The position numbers and the translations under genes are program-made. Below, in pieces: positions 24,660 to 37,958 of a stretch of DNA of 64,000 bases (its first letter is position 1; each line of letters opens with the position of its first letter). Below the pieces are notes generated by a model. It saw nothing but the letters and a program-made list of their open reading frames with translations. It had not been told where the DNA came from and did not search any database. The stretch comes from Nyssa sinensis. Lineage: Eukaryota; Streptophyta; Magnoliopsida; Cornales; Nyssaceae. The DNA lies in the NCBI GenBank assembly GCA_008638375.1, contig CM018038.1, positions 18,483,485-18,547,484 of the forward strand, written 5' to 3'.

Positions 24660-26964
24660 GTCTATATGCTTTATTTAATTTTTTTTTTCAGGTCATTATG
24701 CAAAAGAAATCACATGAAATGGTTAAGAAATGAAAGAGAACTTTGGAGTAGCAGGTTAGGATAATTTTCGGGTTTCATAAGTTTTATGTGTAAAACTATG
24801 TTTAAATGGTGGGAAATTATTTATACTAGATGCAGGAAACAAATGGGAGTGATTTGAGTGTAAAACAGTAGGAAAAAGATGGGAAAAAATAGGAAAGTTC
24901 AGTCGGCCAGAATCTGGGTTCCATGGCTGGAAGAACTGATCAGGCACCGGAGAACCAGTTGGGTTGGGGCTGAGATATACTTTAAACAGTTGCTTAATGT
25001 CCTAGGATTGATTTCATGGAAAAATAGGGGAGTTTGGGCATTGGGAATGGGATAAAACAGTTGGGTGGCGCGGTTTTCCGGTGACCGGCGTTGGCCAAGT
25101 CACTGGAGGGGGTGACCGGAAGGTCGAGGAAGGTGATGGAGGTGTTGGGTGTTGTTGGGCCTGTTTCATTTTAAATACCTTTGGGACTGTCTAAATTTTC
25201 TTGCTTGGGCCTGTTTTAAAAAAAATTAGCCATGGACTTTTAGAATTAAATGTTGGGCCTAAAGGGGGTTGGGCCCAATCGTCACAAATCAAAAAAAAAA
25301 AAAAAGAGAGAAATATGAAAAAGGGGGGGAACAGTACACAGAATTGCGGTTAACAGGAATCGAACACAGGAGGTCATAGTTAGGGAGGTGGCACGCTGCC
25401 AACGTGCCACCCATTTCTCACCCGCTACATTATGCAACTGATATATATATATATATATACACACACAAATTACACTTTATTCTATTTAATTAATTAAATT
25501 AAATGGCCCGAAATGGCCCGAAGCCCAAATAAGACAAGTCATATATGTTTTCTAACTATCTTGGACCTCCTAAGACCAACGGTGAGGTCCGTGTTACGAG
25601 ACAAGGCCCCAAAAAATAAGAGACTCGTAGAACCCTTGAAAATTACTAAAAATGCCCCCGAGTTAAAAAGCCGTCAAACGAATTCCGAATTGAATAAAAG
25701 AATAGTGAAATTTTATTATTTCGAGCATCCCGGACTCAACTGTGGAGTCTGATTTGCAAAAAGAGACCTCGAGAATTGGAAACCCGTGAAAGGTGCAAAT
25801 GATCGTTTTGCCCTTTCTAGTACAAATGTCCAAATTGAATTCTGCGAAAGCCTAAACTGACTTTGTTTGGTGTTCGGGATTCAATGGTAGAGTCTAATTA
25901 AGTAAAAGAGATACCAATCATAAGGAGACATAAAATTTGATGAATAGCATAAATTCAAATGAATATAAACTGAGATATAATTATGGGTCTTAGGAACACT
26001 GAAGGGAAAGGAGGAGGTTGTTTGATCTCTTGGACAGATACAGTACGAGGACTGAGTTATTCACAAGCTGATTAGACTACGTAGTGGACACGACTTCTTA
26101 GGGTTGAGATAACCCGATCAGGTATGGTACTTTGCTAAGTAAGGAATAGGATTAAATTAGGAATGACTTGCATGTTGATTGAATGATTATTATGCTTACC
26201 TGATGATAGAAAATCACGTAGGGAATGTTTGCTTTGAAATAGAACCTAAAGTGATTGATTCGGCACTTATGTGTTTCCTGTTATCCCATGGAGATATGAT
26301 TTCTTCTGTGTGTTGGTGCTGTGCTTGATTTACGTTTTTGGAGAGATGTTGAGATTGTGAACACATAATTTGAGTATGTATTTACGTTGATTATGTATTG
26401 CGTACATTCATGTGGAGGTGGTTTTATTATTCGGATGTTATGGATGATTAAGCTGGATTATATTGTGTATATTGCCATCATATTGTATGAATGAATAGGG
26501 AGGCATGTAGAAATGAATGTACACTTGCACATGCCACGCCTTAATTTTGTTCCTTGCATTAGTATTGTATCATACCAGCAGTTGAGCTGACCCATTCATG
26601 GGAACCATATTTCAGATGACACTCCCAGCACCTGAGACTTGAGGAAGTCTAGCCGAGCGGAGCAGATATGACCTTAGGTAGATATTTGGCCTTGGGGCGT
26701 GTTTTGTGATGTACGGGCTTAAGCCTATGACATGTTGTATACGTATTGACAGAAATGAATAGATATATGCTTATGGTTGTATATCGACAGAAGTGAACGT
26801 ATGTATCTATTTAATCGTCTTCGATTGTATCATGGTTGTATATTTAATTGTCTTTGGATTAGATTAGTTCTTTTAGATGGCCTTTTCTTTTCTTTTATTT
26901 ACTTTTAGTTTCGTTCCCTCGTGCCCTGGGTTCGTTCTCGATCAAGGAAATTCAAGGCGTGACA
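24660..26964 (+). repeat. 5'-truncated LTR fragment E
   Basis: Its right end TTCAAGGCGTGACA resembles the GTCGTGACA terminus of the other LTRs. The interior aligns in order with the LTRs of C, D and G: GTAGCAGGTTAGG, an antisense tRNA-like tract (25356-25413), GACCAACGGTGAGGTCCGTG at about 25577, ATAAAATTTGATGAATAGCA at about 25930. It lacks the first kilobase or so of a full LTR. The left edge is approximate. The right edge abuts copia sequence. Confidence 0.7.
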
Positions 26965-29240
26965 AGAATGGTGTTGAAAGGGTGGAAAAATGTTTTCTTT
27001 GGTGTACGGGAAGAGATTCTCATCAAATATTACATGCCTTGAGACATAGAATTTACCAGTAGATAAATCAAGGCATTTGTAACCTTGATGACCAAGACTA
27101 TAGCCAATGAAAAGACATGTTTTGGAGCAAAATTTCAGCTTGTGTGAATTGTAAGAGCGTAGATTAGGCCAACATGCGCAACCAAAAACACGCATAAAGG
27201 AAAAATCTAGCATGCGATTATAAAGAATTTCAAATGGAGATTTTTACTTTAAAACAGGTGTTAGTAGCCTGTTTATGATGAAAGTTACAGTTTGGAAGGC
27301 TTCTTCCTAGTAAGGCATGGGTAAATTGGAGTGTGCTAACATGCTTAACCAACCTCAACAATGTGATGATGTTTGCGCTCTATAGAACCTTTTTTTTTTA
27401 TGAGTGTAAGGGCATGGTAGTCTATGATGTATTCTGGTTTATTGAAAATAATTGTGTAGACGTCGAAACTCACCTCCCAAATCAGATTGGACAGATTTAA
27501 TTTTGCGTTCAAAGTGTTTTTCAACATATGCTTGAAATTGAAGAAATATTGATTCAACGTCGAATTTGAGTTTTATTGGAAATAACCACACAAACTTGGA
27601 ATAATCATCAAGAAAACTAACATAATATTTAGCACCATTAGTAGAAACAACTGATGTTGGTCCCCATAAATCGGTAAAAATTAAATCAAAAGGATAAGAA
27701 GAAACATTAGAAGAGGACTTAAATGGAAAGTCATGACTTTTTGCCATTTGACATTCGGGGCACACTGAGTGTTTTTTATTGGACTCGACTGGAACATTGA
27801 TGGATGAGAGGACTTTATTGACAACTGGTGTGGATGCATGTCCAAGACGACGATGCCAATCACGATGAGAGACACGAATGGTAGAGAAAGCTTACGGATG
27901 GCGAGACTGGGATATAAACTGGTAGAGTCCATTAATGAGATGGCCTTGATGATGGACCTTCCCCGAGTGATCCTTCACAAGAAAGAATTTGTCATAAAAC
28001 TCAAAATAGACATGATTATCAATACAAAACTTTTGGATAGATAACAAGTTCTTATGAATTTCAGGAACTAGAAGCACTTGATTAAGAACAAATATAGAAT
28101 TAGACATAGAAATTTTAGAGGAACCGGTCTTTGAGTTTTTCAAACCTTGGCCATTGCCTACTTGAACCTGATTAGTACCTTGATAGTCATCATTCCGAAG
28201 GTTCAGATTGTTGAGATCATTAGTGACGTGATGTGTGGCATCAGTGTCAGCATGCCATTCGGTATCCCAAGTGCCGGTAAGAGCAGCAACCATAGCTTGT
28301 TTATTTTCTGGTTTTGGATCCTAATAAGATAGATCAAACCGAAAATAGCATTTCCGAGCGGAGTGTCCTGGTTTATTACAAACTTGACGGATTACTGAAT
28401 TGTGATCAGTATTACGTGTGGTATTGTTGTAACTAGCACGATTGGAACGACCCCGTCCCTTAAAGCCGCCTCTGCCACAATTTTGAGATGGATTGTATTG
28501 TCGGTAGACAACATTGACAGAGGTGGGTTGAATGGGAGATGACATCTGGTGGCGAGAAAGTCTGGCTTATATGGTGAGCAAAAGCGAGTAAACTTCCTCC
28601 ATTGTTATCTTGGCAGTGCGAGCCGAGATTGAGGCAATAAAGCTATCATATTCGTGGCCTAATCCTGCAAGAACATAGGTGAAGACATCTTCAAAACTCA
28701 TAGGTTGTCCTGCAACAGCTAATTCATCAGTGAGTTTCTTAATAAAGAGAAAATATTATGTGGCAGACTTGCTGCCTTTTGTTGTTGTTGCTAGTTGGGT
28801 GCAGATCTGCACAATTCGTGCACGTGATCGGAATGAAGAATTTTCATCCAAAGTATGCCACACAGCAGATGAAGTAGTATGAGTTACTACTTGAGCAAGC
28901 ACTCTTTCAGTAAGAGAAGACGTGAGGGTACTAAGGATAAGATTATCCTGACGCATCCAATGAGAGTAGGCAGGATTAGGTGTTTCTGAGATGACATGAG
29001 TTTCTGGATGGGAAACAGAGACGAATTTAGGAGGTTTGGGAATGGTGCCATCAAGATATCCAAAGAGGTCTTAGCTAAGAAAATATGGCACCATTTGTGC
29101 CTTCCAAAGAATGTAGTTATCGAGGCTAAGTTTGATGGTTACGATGTTAGACATAGTGAGAACAGAGGGGGATTGAGAGCGTTGGATATTAACGGTGGTG
29201 GACGAATCAGAAGAAAAGGAAGACATGGCTTGTAGACATT
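26965..29240 (-). pseudogene. Ty1/copia polyprotein remnant F: gag, protease, integrase
   Basis: Read leftward from the PBS: gag N-terminus MSSFSSDSSTTVNIQR (about 29226), degenerate zinc knuckle QVCNKPGHSARKC near 28360 (first Cys replaced by Arg), protease WHADTDATHHVT near 28250 where the family has DSGAT, GAG-pre-integrase His/Cys motif CPECQMAKSHDFPFK near 27730, integrase core DLIFTDLWGP and FLDDYSKFVWLF, Glu region GSIERKHHHIVEVG near 27370, then VFGCACWPNLR and VIFDENLFPY at the left end. Several frameshifts and stops separate these. RT and RNase H are missing because the sequence stops at the edge of LTR E. Confidence 0.9.
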
Positions 29241-29596
29241 GGTCTGATACCATGTAAAATAATACACGATAGAGAATATTTGAATGAATTCTGTATTGAT
29301 TGAATTGCAGAGCTTGTAGTTTACAACAGTGTATATAAAAACAAATGTAACGGATTTCCTGAATATTTGCAACACATGAACATAATTTAAATGTCTATAC
29401 AGCTATAAAATTATCTCTAAATTTCAGCAAGAATCTCATGGAATAATTGCTGTGTTTATCTTCGGTTATATGCAAGTATAGCAGACTTGATTTCCTAGTC
29501 CTTGGCAGGATCTTTACTAGAATAATTCTGTTGATCTTCAGCAATGATTTCAGATGAAATCATTTGATCTTCTACATTGGTCAATGATATGATCCA
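29241..29596 (-). repeat. PBS and 5' LTR of copia remnant F
   Basis: The minus strand shows TGGTATCAGACC (29252-29241), an initiator-Met PBS, directly abutting an LTR whose 3' end reads TATTTTACA at 29253. The outer end is tentatively 29596 (minus strand TGGTGGATCATATC), giving about 344 bp, a usual copia LTR length. No second LTR is present. Confidence 0.65.
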
Positions 29597-29913
29597 CCAC
29601 TTGCCCCAAATTTTAAGTAGTCAGTGACTCTGTCATAATTCCTTGTTGCTGAAAATCGAATGTTGGGTGAAGTTGTTGCAAATGCCAGCTTTTGGTTTCT
29701 TTAGTCTAGAAACTCTGATCCGTATCTGATTAATGTTGGTTTGTTGAGGAGAGTATGCTTCGAGGTGATTCATTCTGGTGCCTTTTAAGGTGATCCCTTT
29801 TGAGGTTTGATTTTGGCAGTGGTGCTGCAAATGATTTGGCCAGAGGCAATATGCCAACCTAGTTGGGATGTTGCTCTCTTGGTCTGATGCTTATAGCACT
29901 CCCTTTCACTTTA

Positions 29914-29948
<35 letters not shown>

Positions 29949-31238
29949 ATTGTTGTTCTTTGTGTACCCCTTGTACTCTCTTTTCATCAAGAAATTTCTT
30001 CTTCGCAGATCAAAAAAAAAAAACTATGAACGATCAATCTTAAGGTAAATTACCCACATAAAATATTAATTCAATGTATTAAAATTATCTTACGTATATT
30101 CAGAGAATTTTATTTAGAGTTTTCAAGCTATCAATATAGTCACTCATATTTGCAAAGTTTGATAGGGAATTTTGTGTTTGAAGTCTACTTTCTTAAGTGT
30201 CATGTTAACACTGAGACCAAGGGCGTATGTACATTGAGACCATCACAACACATACTATCTAATGTGGTGTGATATAATGCTATCCTTATCGTAAAATTTT
30301 TACGTAATCTCTTTACCTGTCGATGTAGTTGTTCGGGTGCTAGTTAATACAACCTCTTAATATGTTCGAATGTCAGTCAATGAAGCCTCTTAATGCTAGA
30401 CAATGAAGTGTTAACTAGCATTCCTAAAGTAGAGAGGCTGCATTCTCTAATACCGAAAGGCTACATTTCTTAGCATTCGAACAACAGCAAGTAAAGAGAT
30501 TTTGTAAAATATCATGGTAAGAATAGTATTATTACAAAATTATATGATTTTCCTTGTTCTCCACAAATTTAGGAAGTTTGTGGAGTTTGGAAGACAGCCG
30601 TCAGACAAAGTCTCACCAAATAATCACTCCCAAGTGTGTCCATGAATATGATTATCTAGTCAATGGAAATGATTTTCCCAGAAATTTACTGCGCTTTCCC
30701 CCAAGTATTAACTCTAGGCTTCCCATGTAAAGGTTTTTACACAGGGTAGAGTTTCCAGTCATATTCTGCCTAGATAGTAGATACCCTGCATAATATCTAA
30801 TTAAAATTTTATAAATCAAAAATTGATCTTACATTAGCAGATGATAACAACAGTTTGATATAAAACCACCCAAATTTGAAAAACAACCTCCCACTTTCAC
30901 AGAATTAAAGGTGGGCAGTAAAATGATGGTCCAGTAAGAAGTGAGCAACCAATTGTTGATAGTAACATATATTGAAGTGTTCAATTAACATACATAATAC
31001 ATGACATCCTACTTAAAATTTACCCCTGGAACCAGTCAGTCTTGTAACACATATTGAAATGTTGTCATCTTCTGTCTTAGTCATTTGCAGTAGCATCCTT
31101 TGGACTCTCCTGTTTAGTCCTAGTATGTGAAAAGTAAACTCTTTTATTGTAATTTGTAATAGAAACATATCTGCTTTAAGCGGAGGGGGTAAAAATATTC
31201 AAATTCTGCAGTTCATCTTCATACTCCATATTTTACAA
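29597..31238. other. Intergenic region and presumed promoter of the LRR kinase
   Basis: No coding frame or element recognised. A CT microsatellite lies at 29916-29947. The last kilobase is AT-rich and precedes the LRR kinase ATG at 31239. Confidence 0.6.
29916..29947. repeat. (CT)n microsatellite
   Basis: About 16 CT units, uninterrupted. Confidence 0.95.
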
Positions 31239-32880
31239 ATGGAGCATCTCCACATTCTGATGATCCTCCTTCTGTACTTCCCAATTGTTCTGTATTGCAG
31301 CACAAACAAGGTGGGAGCTCTTGATTCCAACACGGACAGAGAAGCACTTTTACACTTCAAAAATATGGTTTATGATCCTCGAAAGGCTCTTTCTGGGTGG
31401 AATTCCAGTTCCTCCCACTGTACTTGGTTCGGCGTCTCTTGCACCAATGGTGATAACAGAGTCAGCTCGCTCAGCCTTGCAGGACTTGGGCTTTCTGCTA
31501 CCGCCATACCTTCTCAACTCTCCAACCTCTCTACTCTCACAGTACTAAACCTTTCCCACAACTTATTTTATGGCCAAATTCCAGAAGAATTTTCCCAGCT
31601 AACTCTCCTTCAGAGTATTATTCTAGGAACAAACTCCATTAATGGTACAATCCCGGTTGGTCTCTCTCAATGCTATGGTCTTAGAGTGATTCATTTAGAG
31701 AATAACCAATTGACAGGAAACCTTCCATCTGAACTTGGCAATCTGTCAAGACTAGAAGTCCTAGATGTCTCCATGAATAATCTTACCAGTATAATCCCTC
31801 CTACATTTGGAAATCTCACTTCTCTTTCTTTTCTTGCCCTAGCAAGAAACCAGTTAGTTGGCAGCATTCCAAATTAATTGGGTTTCTTCCAAAACCTTTA
31901 TACTCTTCAGCTCTCTGAGAACCAATTCACAGGCAAGATCCCAAATTCTATCTTCAACATGTCTTCATTGGTTTGACAGATAATGACCTTTCTGGAGAAC
32001 TACAAACTGATATCTGGACCAGCCTGCAACAAATTTTCTTGGCTAATAACAAACTGGATAGTTTTATTCCGGGTTCTTTATCCAATGCCTCACAAATTCA
32101 ACAGCTCGACTTGTCTTCAAACAACTTGCAAGGGACCCTTCCTTTACTTGGTAACATGAAGAATCTTGTCAAACTGAATCTCGGCGTGAATAATCTCTTT
32201 TCTACTACTGAGCTGAATTTACAGGTAATGAACTCCCTCTCAAATTGTACTCAGTTGGAGTATCTCATGCTAAATTCCAACAGACTAGCTGGTGAACTTC
32301 CAAGTTCAGTTGCAAATCTGTCAACCAATCTCAAAGAGTTCTGTCTAGATGATAATTTTCTATCGGGAAGGTTCCCCCAAGGATTTGAGAGATTTCAAAA
32401 TCTCATGGCCTTGCCTATACATAAAAATTCATTCACTAGTGAGATACCAAGCTCCATAGGAAAACTTCGCAACTTCAGGTATTTACGGCGCAAGGAAACA
32501 GGTTCTCTGGACCAGTTCCGGAAATATTTGGTAATCTTACAAGATTATATTTTCTTACATTGGGATATAACCAGTTCTCTAGTAGAATTCCAGTGACTAT
32601 ATGAAAATGCCAGCATTTAGAAACACTGGGTCTGCCAGGAAATAGGCTAGATGGAAGCATACCCAAGGAGATTTTTGGGCTTCCAAATCTAAGAAATTTC
32701 TATTTGGCACAAAACATTCTAAGTGGTTCTCTGCCCCTCGAAGTTGGTACCTTGGCACAGCTTGAAGCCTTGGATGTTTCCAATAATATGTTGTCAGGAA
32801 ATATTCCAACAACAATTGGTTTCTGCTTAAGTCTGAGTAATCTCTCCCTGGCAGGAAACAAATTTGTTGGCTCAATACCA

Positions 32881-34353
32881 GTGTCTGTAATACCCCGACC
32901 CGAAAATGTCGAGTAATGTGACATGTATTACGAGGATACGAAGATTAGTACAAGATGATACATTTAAGAAAATAATTAATTTTTAAAGTAATTAATTATT
33001 TTAAATATAAGAGATAAATTGTAACAACTAATATATATAATTAAATGCAAAAATATATACTATATGAATAATTGTAACTTTAAATATATATATATATATA
33101 TATGTATATATAATTATACATGAATGTATATATATATGAGTGTGTGTATGCATGCATGCATGTATGTTAAAATATGTATATATGAAATGTATGTATATTA
33201 TATATGGAATAAGAGGGCATGCTATTGTCCAAAGTGTACAAAAGTGAGTGTGTGTCAAAGAGAGGTGTGTGTATTATCCAAGGGTATTAGGGTTGAACCA
33301 TGTATATATACATATATATATGTAAGTCAAACACCACACACACACACAACCGACCACTCAATGGCCTGCCCAACAGTGGCAATTCAGACCCACTCATGAA
33401 GAAGCCTGAAATTGGCTAACCCAAATGGAGGGGCAATCAGATTTGCCATGATTCACCTTTCTTTATACAAGTATGCATGGTGCTTGTACACACACACACA
33501 CAACCAACCGAGAGTGAGGGAGAGATTGAAGGAGATTCTAGGACATTCAGAAGTGGGAAGCAAGGAGCAAAGGAGAGAGAAACAGTTTGGAACAAGGTAA
33601 ACCCACAAAACACTTGAATTTCTCTCTCTAGAATTTCTATACGTATGAACTGTTTTAAGCCTTGATTTAGTGTATATAATGTTTATAGCATATTTAAACA
33701 ATGATAAGCATGAAATTCCAACCTAAAACACCTTAGAAACATCAGCCATACACAAGGCAGCCATTGAAGACCTTGCTTGAAGCAGGTCTGAAATGATTTC
33801 CTCTAAACCCTATTTGGGTTATCAAGACTTCAAGTAGACCTCATGAGCATCCCAAAAAACCTATACCCGCGATCAAAAACCACAAGAAAAGGCCCCCAAC
33901 CATTGACTTGCAGGTTACGGGTTTACAACCCAAACCCTTAAACTCTCATTTAAATCAACATCTAAGAATAGGAATTGAATCCTCATGAAGAGGGGATCAA
34001 AATAAGCCCAACCTCACTAAAAATGATGAAGAAACGAGCATGAACCATGGAATTACAGGTTCGGATTATCGTGGCTTAAACCGAGCTTTTGAGCTACATT
34101 CGAATCTCCAAATGAATGCCAAAACACTCCATGATCTTTTAGGAACGTTTTGAAGTGAAAACAGTAGGTCTTGGGTTAGCCAAAATCCACGAAATAGAAA
34201 AAAATGGAAACCTGCAACTAGGGCAACACGGGGGAAGAAATGAGGAAGAAGACAGTGAGTTGGCTCGGTCTTTTAGAATTTCCGTGTCAACTCGGACGCG
34301 TGGCAGCCTCTGGGCTTGCCACCGAATTAGTGGGGCGACGTTGTTTAGGGCTT

Positions 34354-34423
<70 letters not shown>

Positions 34424-36861
34424 ACGGTTAAGGTTTTAAAAGAAAAGGGGGGGAATCTCGGTCAGTGGGGTTCGAACCCCTGACCTCACGTGCCCACGCG
34501 CCCGTCCTTTCCACTCGGCCACGCATGCGCGTGTGTCACATATGGGGCAATATTTATATATATAATATATATAAAATAAATCAGAAAATAAAAAGGTGCA
34601 TTGCACCTGGTGGGACTCGAACTCGGGTATATGGGGAGGGAGGTGACACGCTGGCCAGCGTGCCACCCTATTCAACCTGTCACTTATTCCCCTTTAAAAA
34701 TATATATACTACATTTATAATTTAATTTAATTAAATGAAATTAATTAAATTAAATACTCCAAAATGGCCCGATGTCCAAATGAGATGAGTTATATATGTA
34801 TTTCTACTATCTCAGACCTCCTAAGTCCATTGGTGAGGTCCCGAAAAATTTAAAGACCCGTAAAAAATATCAAAATGACTAAAATACCCCTGCCTCATAA
34901 ATGAGTCAAACGAGGTCCAAATGAAATAATTAAATAGTGGATTCTAACTATTTCAAATATTCTGAAGCCAATGGTAGGGTCCGTTTCACGAGGCGGGACT
35001 CTGAAAAATTTAGACACGTTAAGGTATAAATTACCAAAATACCCCTAACATGTCCCAAGCCGAATTAAATTCTAAGAAAGCCTAAACTGACTTTCTTCGA
35101 CGCTCTGGACTCAATAGTAGAGTCTATTTGACCAAAAAGAAAAGTCTAAATAAAAAGACATAAAATTTGATGAATAGCATCTGTTAGATGACTAAGAACT
35201 GAAATATTGCCAAAGTACTAAACTAAGGCAATGAAATACGAAAACACACGACACGTAAATATGTGAAGTAAATAACTTTAAGTTAAAGTTAATGGAACTC
35301 CCAGAAGAGTATAAAATAAAATAAATTTAATTCCTAATACATTAAGATGTGTCATAGGTTAAGAATGAGTGCGTAAGAAATTTATGAAATCGTGTTAGGA
35401 TCTAATACGATCTAAGCATAAGCTAAGAAGCATCAGTAGGAGATGTTTGAAGTGAATGTGAAGTTAATGAGGTTATTTATGAATTGTTCTTAGGAACTAC
35501 AAAGGAAGTGGGAAAGCGCATTATTAGCACTAACCCTAAAGGACCAAGGTGAGTAATCTTGCATTTGAAGTGGAGGCTTTAACTCCACGGATTTCAACGG
35601 ATGTTTTTAAGTTCAAGATATTTACAGCATTGATATATCAAATTCAGTATTCATGATTTCTGTTTTCTTAAATATTCTGCTATGACATGCTCCACGATTA
35701 TTTATATATTTATATTCGTAAATGTTTCCTTTTCAAAATAGTTAGCATGTCTGATTTCCTCAAATATTTTAAATTTGATTATTGCAAGTATTGAAGCATC
35801 ACTGCAAAAGTTATACGTCACATGTTTTAAATACTCATAAAGGCTTTTATATAAAAGTCATATGACAAATGTTTTGCAAGATAAATAATAAGCACATAGG
35901 TAGTGTTGTGAGTTGTACGAAACTCAACGGACCTATCATGTGCATCATCACATAGGTAGTGAGTAGGGTCGTATTGAACCCCGCGGATCTATCATGTGAA
36001 ATGCCCGGTAGCAGGATCTAATCCCCCAAGCAAATGAGATATCTCAACGTATACGTAAAATGGGAGTCTGGTTCAAAACAGATTCCACCTAATTAGAGAG
36101 AAAATATGACAAACGATTTTGGAAATGGAAGCAGGTTTTACCCCCCATTTTCACTATACATGTTTACATGATTTTAAGTTACATGTTCTGAAATACACAT
36201 ACTCTTTTATGAAAATATATGTTCTAGCTTGAATACCTTGAATGTTTCAAAGCTACATATTTTAAGAATGCATGTTCTCTATGTTCAAGTATACGACCAA
36301 TTGGTAGTTGAGTATTTTAAAAACTCTCATGTACGAAACCTCTACCAATTGAAAACCCATGACAGATGTAGGAATTACTCATTGGGCTTTTCGAAGCTCA
36401 CCCCATTCCCCAACATTTTTCAGGTGATGATCAAGGTTGGACACTTGCTCAATTTGGGGAGCAATGAATGGCAACTCCAGTAGGTTCTTGGAGATATTTT
36501 GGTAGTAGTAGGACCCATCATCAGTCAAACTTTTGTAATGGAAATTTTTGGACAATTATGTACTTAAGCCCGAGGGGCACTTGGATATGTACTATGTAAA
36601 AATCTTTAGTTAATATTATTATGCTCTGATTATTATATTTATGTGTACCGCTATGAAGAGCGGTAGTATCAGACGGATATGCGGCAGATGTTTTATTTTA
36701 AAAGAAAAGAAAAAGGTTTTTCAAGCTTCCGCAACCACAGGTCGCATCGCTGTCTGATATTGTTGCTTATGTATGAGCCTTGTCCCGAGGCCTTCGGGTC
36801 TCGGGGCGGCGGTCGCGATCCGGTAATCCGCATAGGGTGGGTTTCGGGTCGTGACAGTGTC
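32881..36861 (+). mobile_element. Solo LTR G (32886-36856) inside the LRR kinase, GTGTC target duplication
   Basis: A 3971-bp LTR starts TGTAATACCCCGACCCG and ends GGGTTTCGGGTCGTGACA. It is flanked by GTGTC at 32881-32885 and 36857-36861. Same family as solo LTR C. It contains a long TA microsatellite (34357-34415), two antisense tRNA-like tracts (34467-34521 and 34612-34667), the iterated GGTGAGGTCC module (about 34800-35170) and a U5-side hairpin (36663-36766). No internal region remains. Confidence 0.96.
34357..34415. repeat. (TA)n microsatellite in LTR G
   Basis: About 29 TA units. Confidence 0.95.
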
Positions 36862-37874
36862 CATGGGGAAATTAGTAGCACTGAATAGCTTGGATATCTC
36901 TTCTAACACTCTTTCTGGTCAAATTCCCATAGAATTAGAGAATCTTCGAACTTTGAAGTACCTGAATTTGTCATTCAATGACTTGGAAGGACAAGTTCCC
37001 ACCAAAGGCATCTTTGCGAACTTTAGCTGGGATTCCTTCCAAGGAAATGAAAGGCTCTGTGGCAGTGACCAGGAAGTTGCAGGAAGGCTGAGAATCTCTA
37101 CATGTTCTGCAGAAAAGAAATCCAATAAGAATGTCTTATTGAAAATATTAATACCAGTGGCCATCTCCATAATACTTGTCGCGTCAATTTTCTTTTTCAT
37201 ATGGGCATTGATCGCTCACAAGCAGAGATCAAACAGAGGAGGTTTCACATATCCACCTCTCAAGGGGTCAACACATATGATCTCTTACTCAGAAATCTGG
37301 CATGCTACAGATGCTTTTGCAACAGAAAATTTGATAGGTGGAGGAGGCTTTGGATCTGTCTACAAGGGAACATTCAGCAGCAGAGAAGATAGAGGCAACA
37401 CCACACTAGCAATAAAGGTTCTTGATCTTCAACTTAGCAAAGCAGGTAAGAGTTTCAATGCAGAATGTGAAGCTTTGAGAAATGTTCATCATCGGAACCT
37501 TGTGAAGGTTTTTACTTCTTGCTCTAGCATTGATCATAAAGGAGCCGAATTCAAAGCCCTGATTATGGAGTTCATGACTAATGGCAACCTGCATCAGTGG
37601 CTATATCCAGATGACATTGAATCCAGATCAACTCTGACCTTAACCCAGAGATTGAGTATTGCCATAGATGTAGCTTCTGCCATGGATTGCCTGCACCATG
37701 ATTGTGATCCACCCATTGCCCACTGTGATTTAAAACCTGGAAATGTGCTATTAGATGATGACATTTGAGGTCATGTGGGAGATTTCGGATTGGCAAGGTT
37801 TCTATCAGATACATCATCTCAGAATGAGAGTAGCACAATAGGGCTAAAAGGCTCAATTGGTTACATTGCTCTAG

Positions 37875-37958
37875 GTACATCTTTACATTTTTTATTAATT
37901 ATGAAATTTTAATTATAAATATTATATATACTAATATGATCTCTTGTCTTGTCATTAG
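37875..37958 (+). other. Intron of the LRR kinase pseudogene
   Basis: Exon ends ATTGCTCTAG, intron GTACATCTTT...TCATTAG (84 bp), next exon AATATGGTTTAG. Joining restores the subdomain VIII reading GYIAL-EYGLG, where most kinases have Pro-Glu; the Leu is a further change. Confidence 0.9.

Noticed and set aside
33028..33400. Frames in AT/GT/CA-rich stretches of LTR G and elsewhere (21241-21640, 18829-19130)
   Set aside because: Simple-sequence translations (Tyr/Ile/His/Thr runs) without coding character.
34460..34530. Functional tRNA gene in LTR G
   Set aside because: A and B boxes are good, but a complete cloverleaf with a proper acceptor stem is not evident and similar tracts are dispersed in LTRs.
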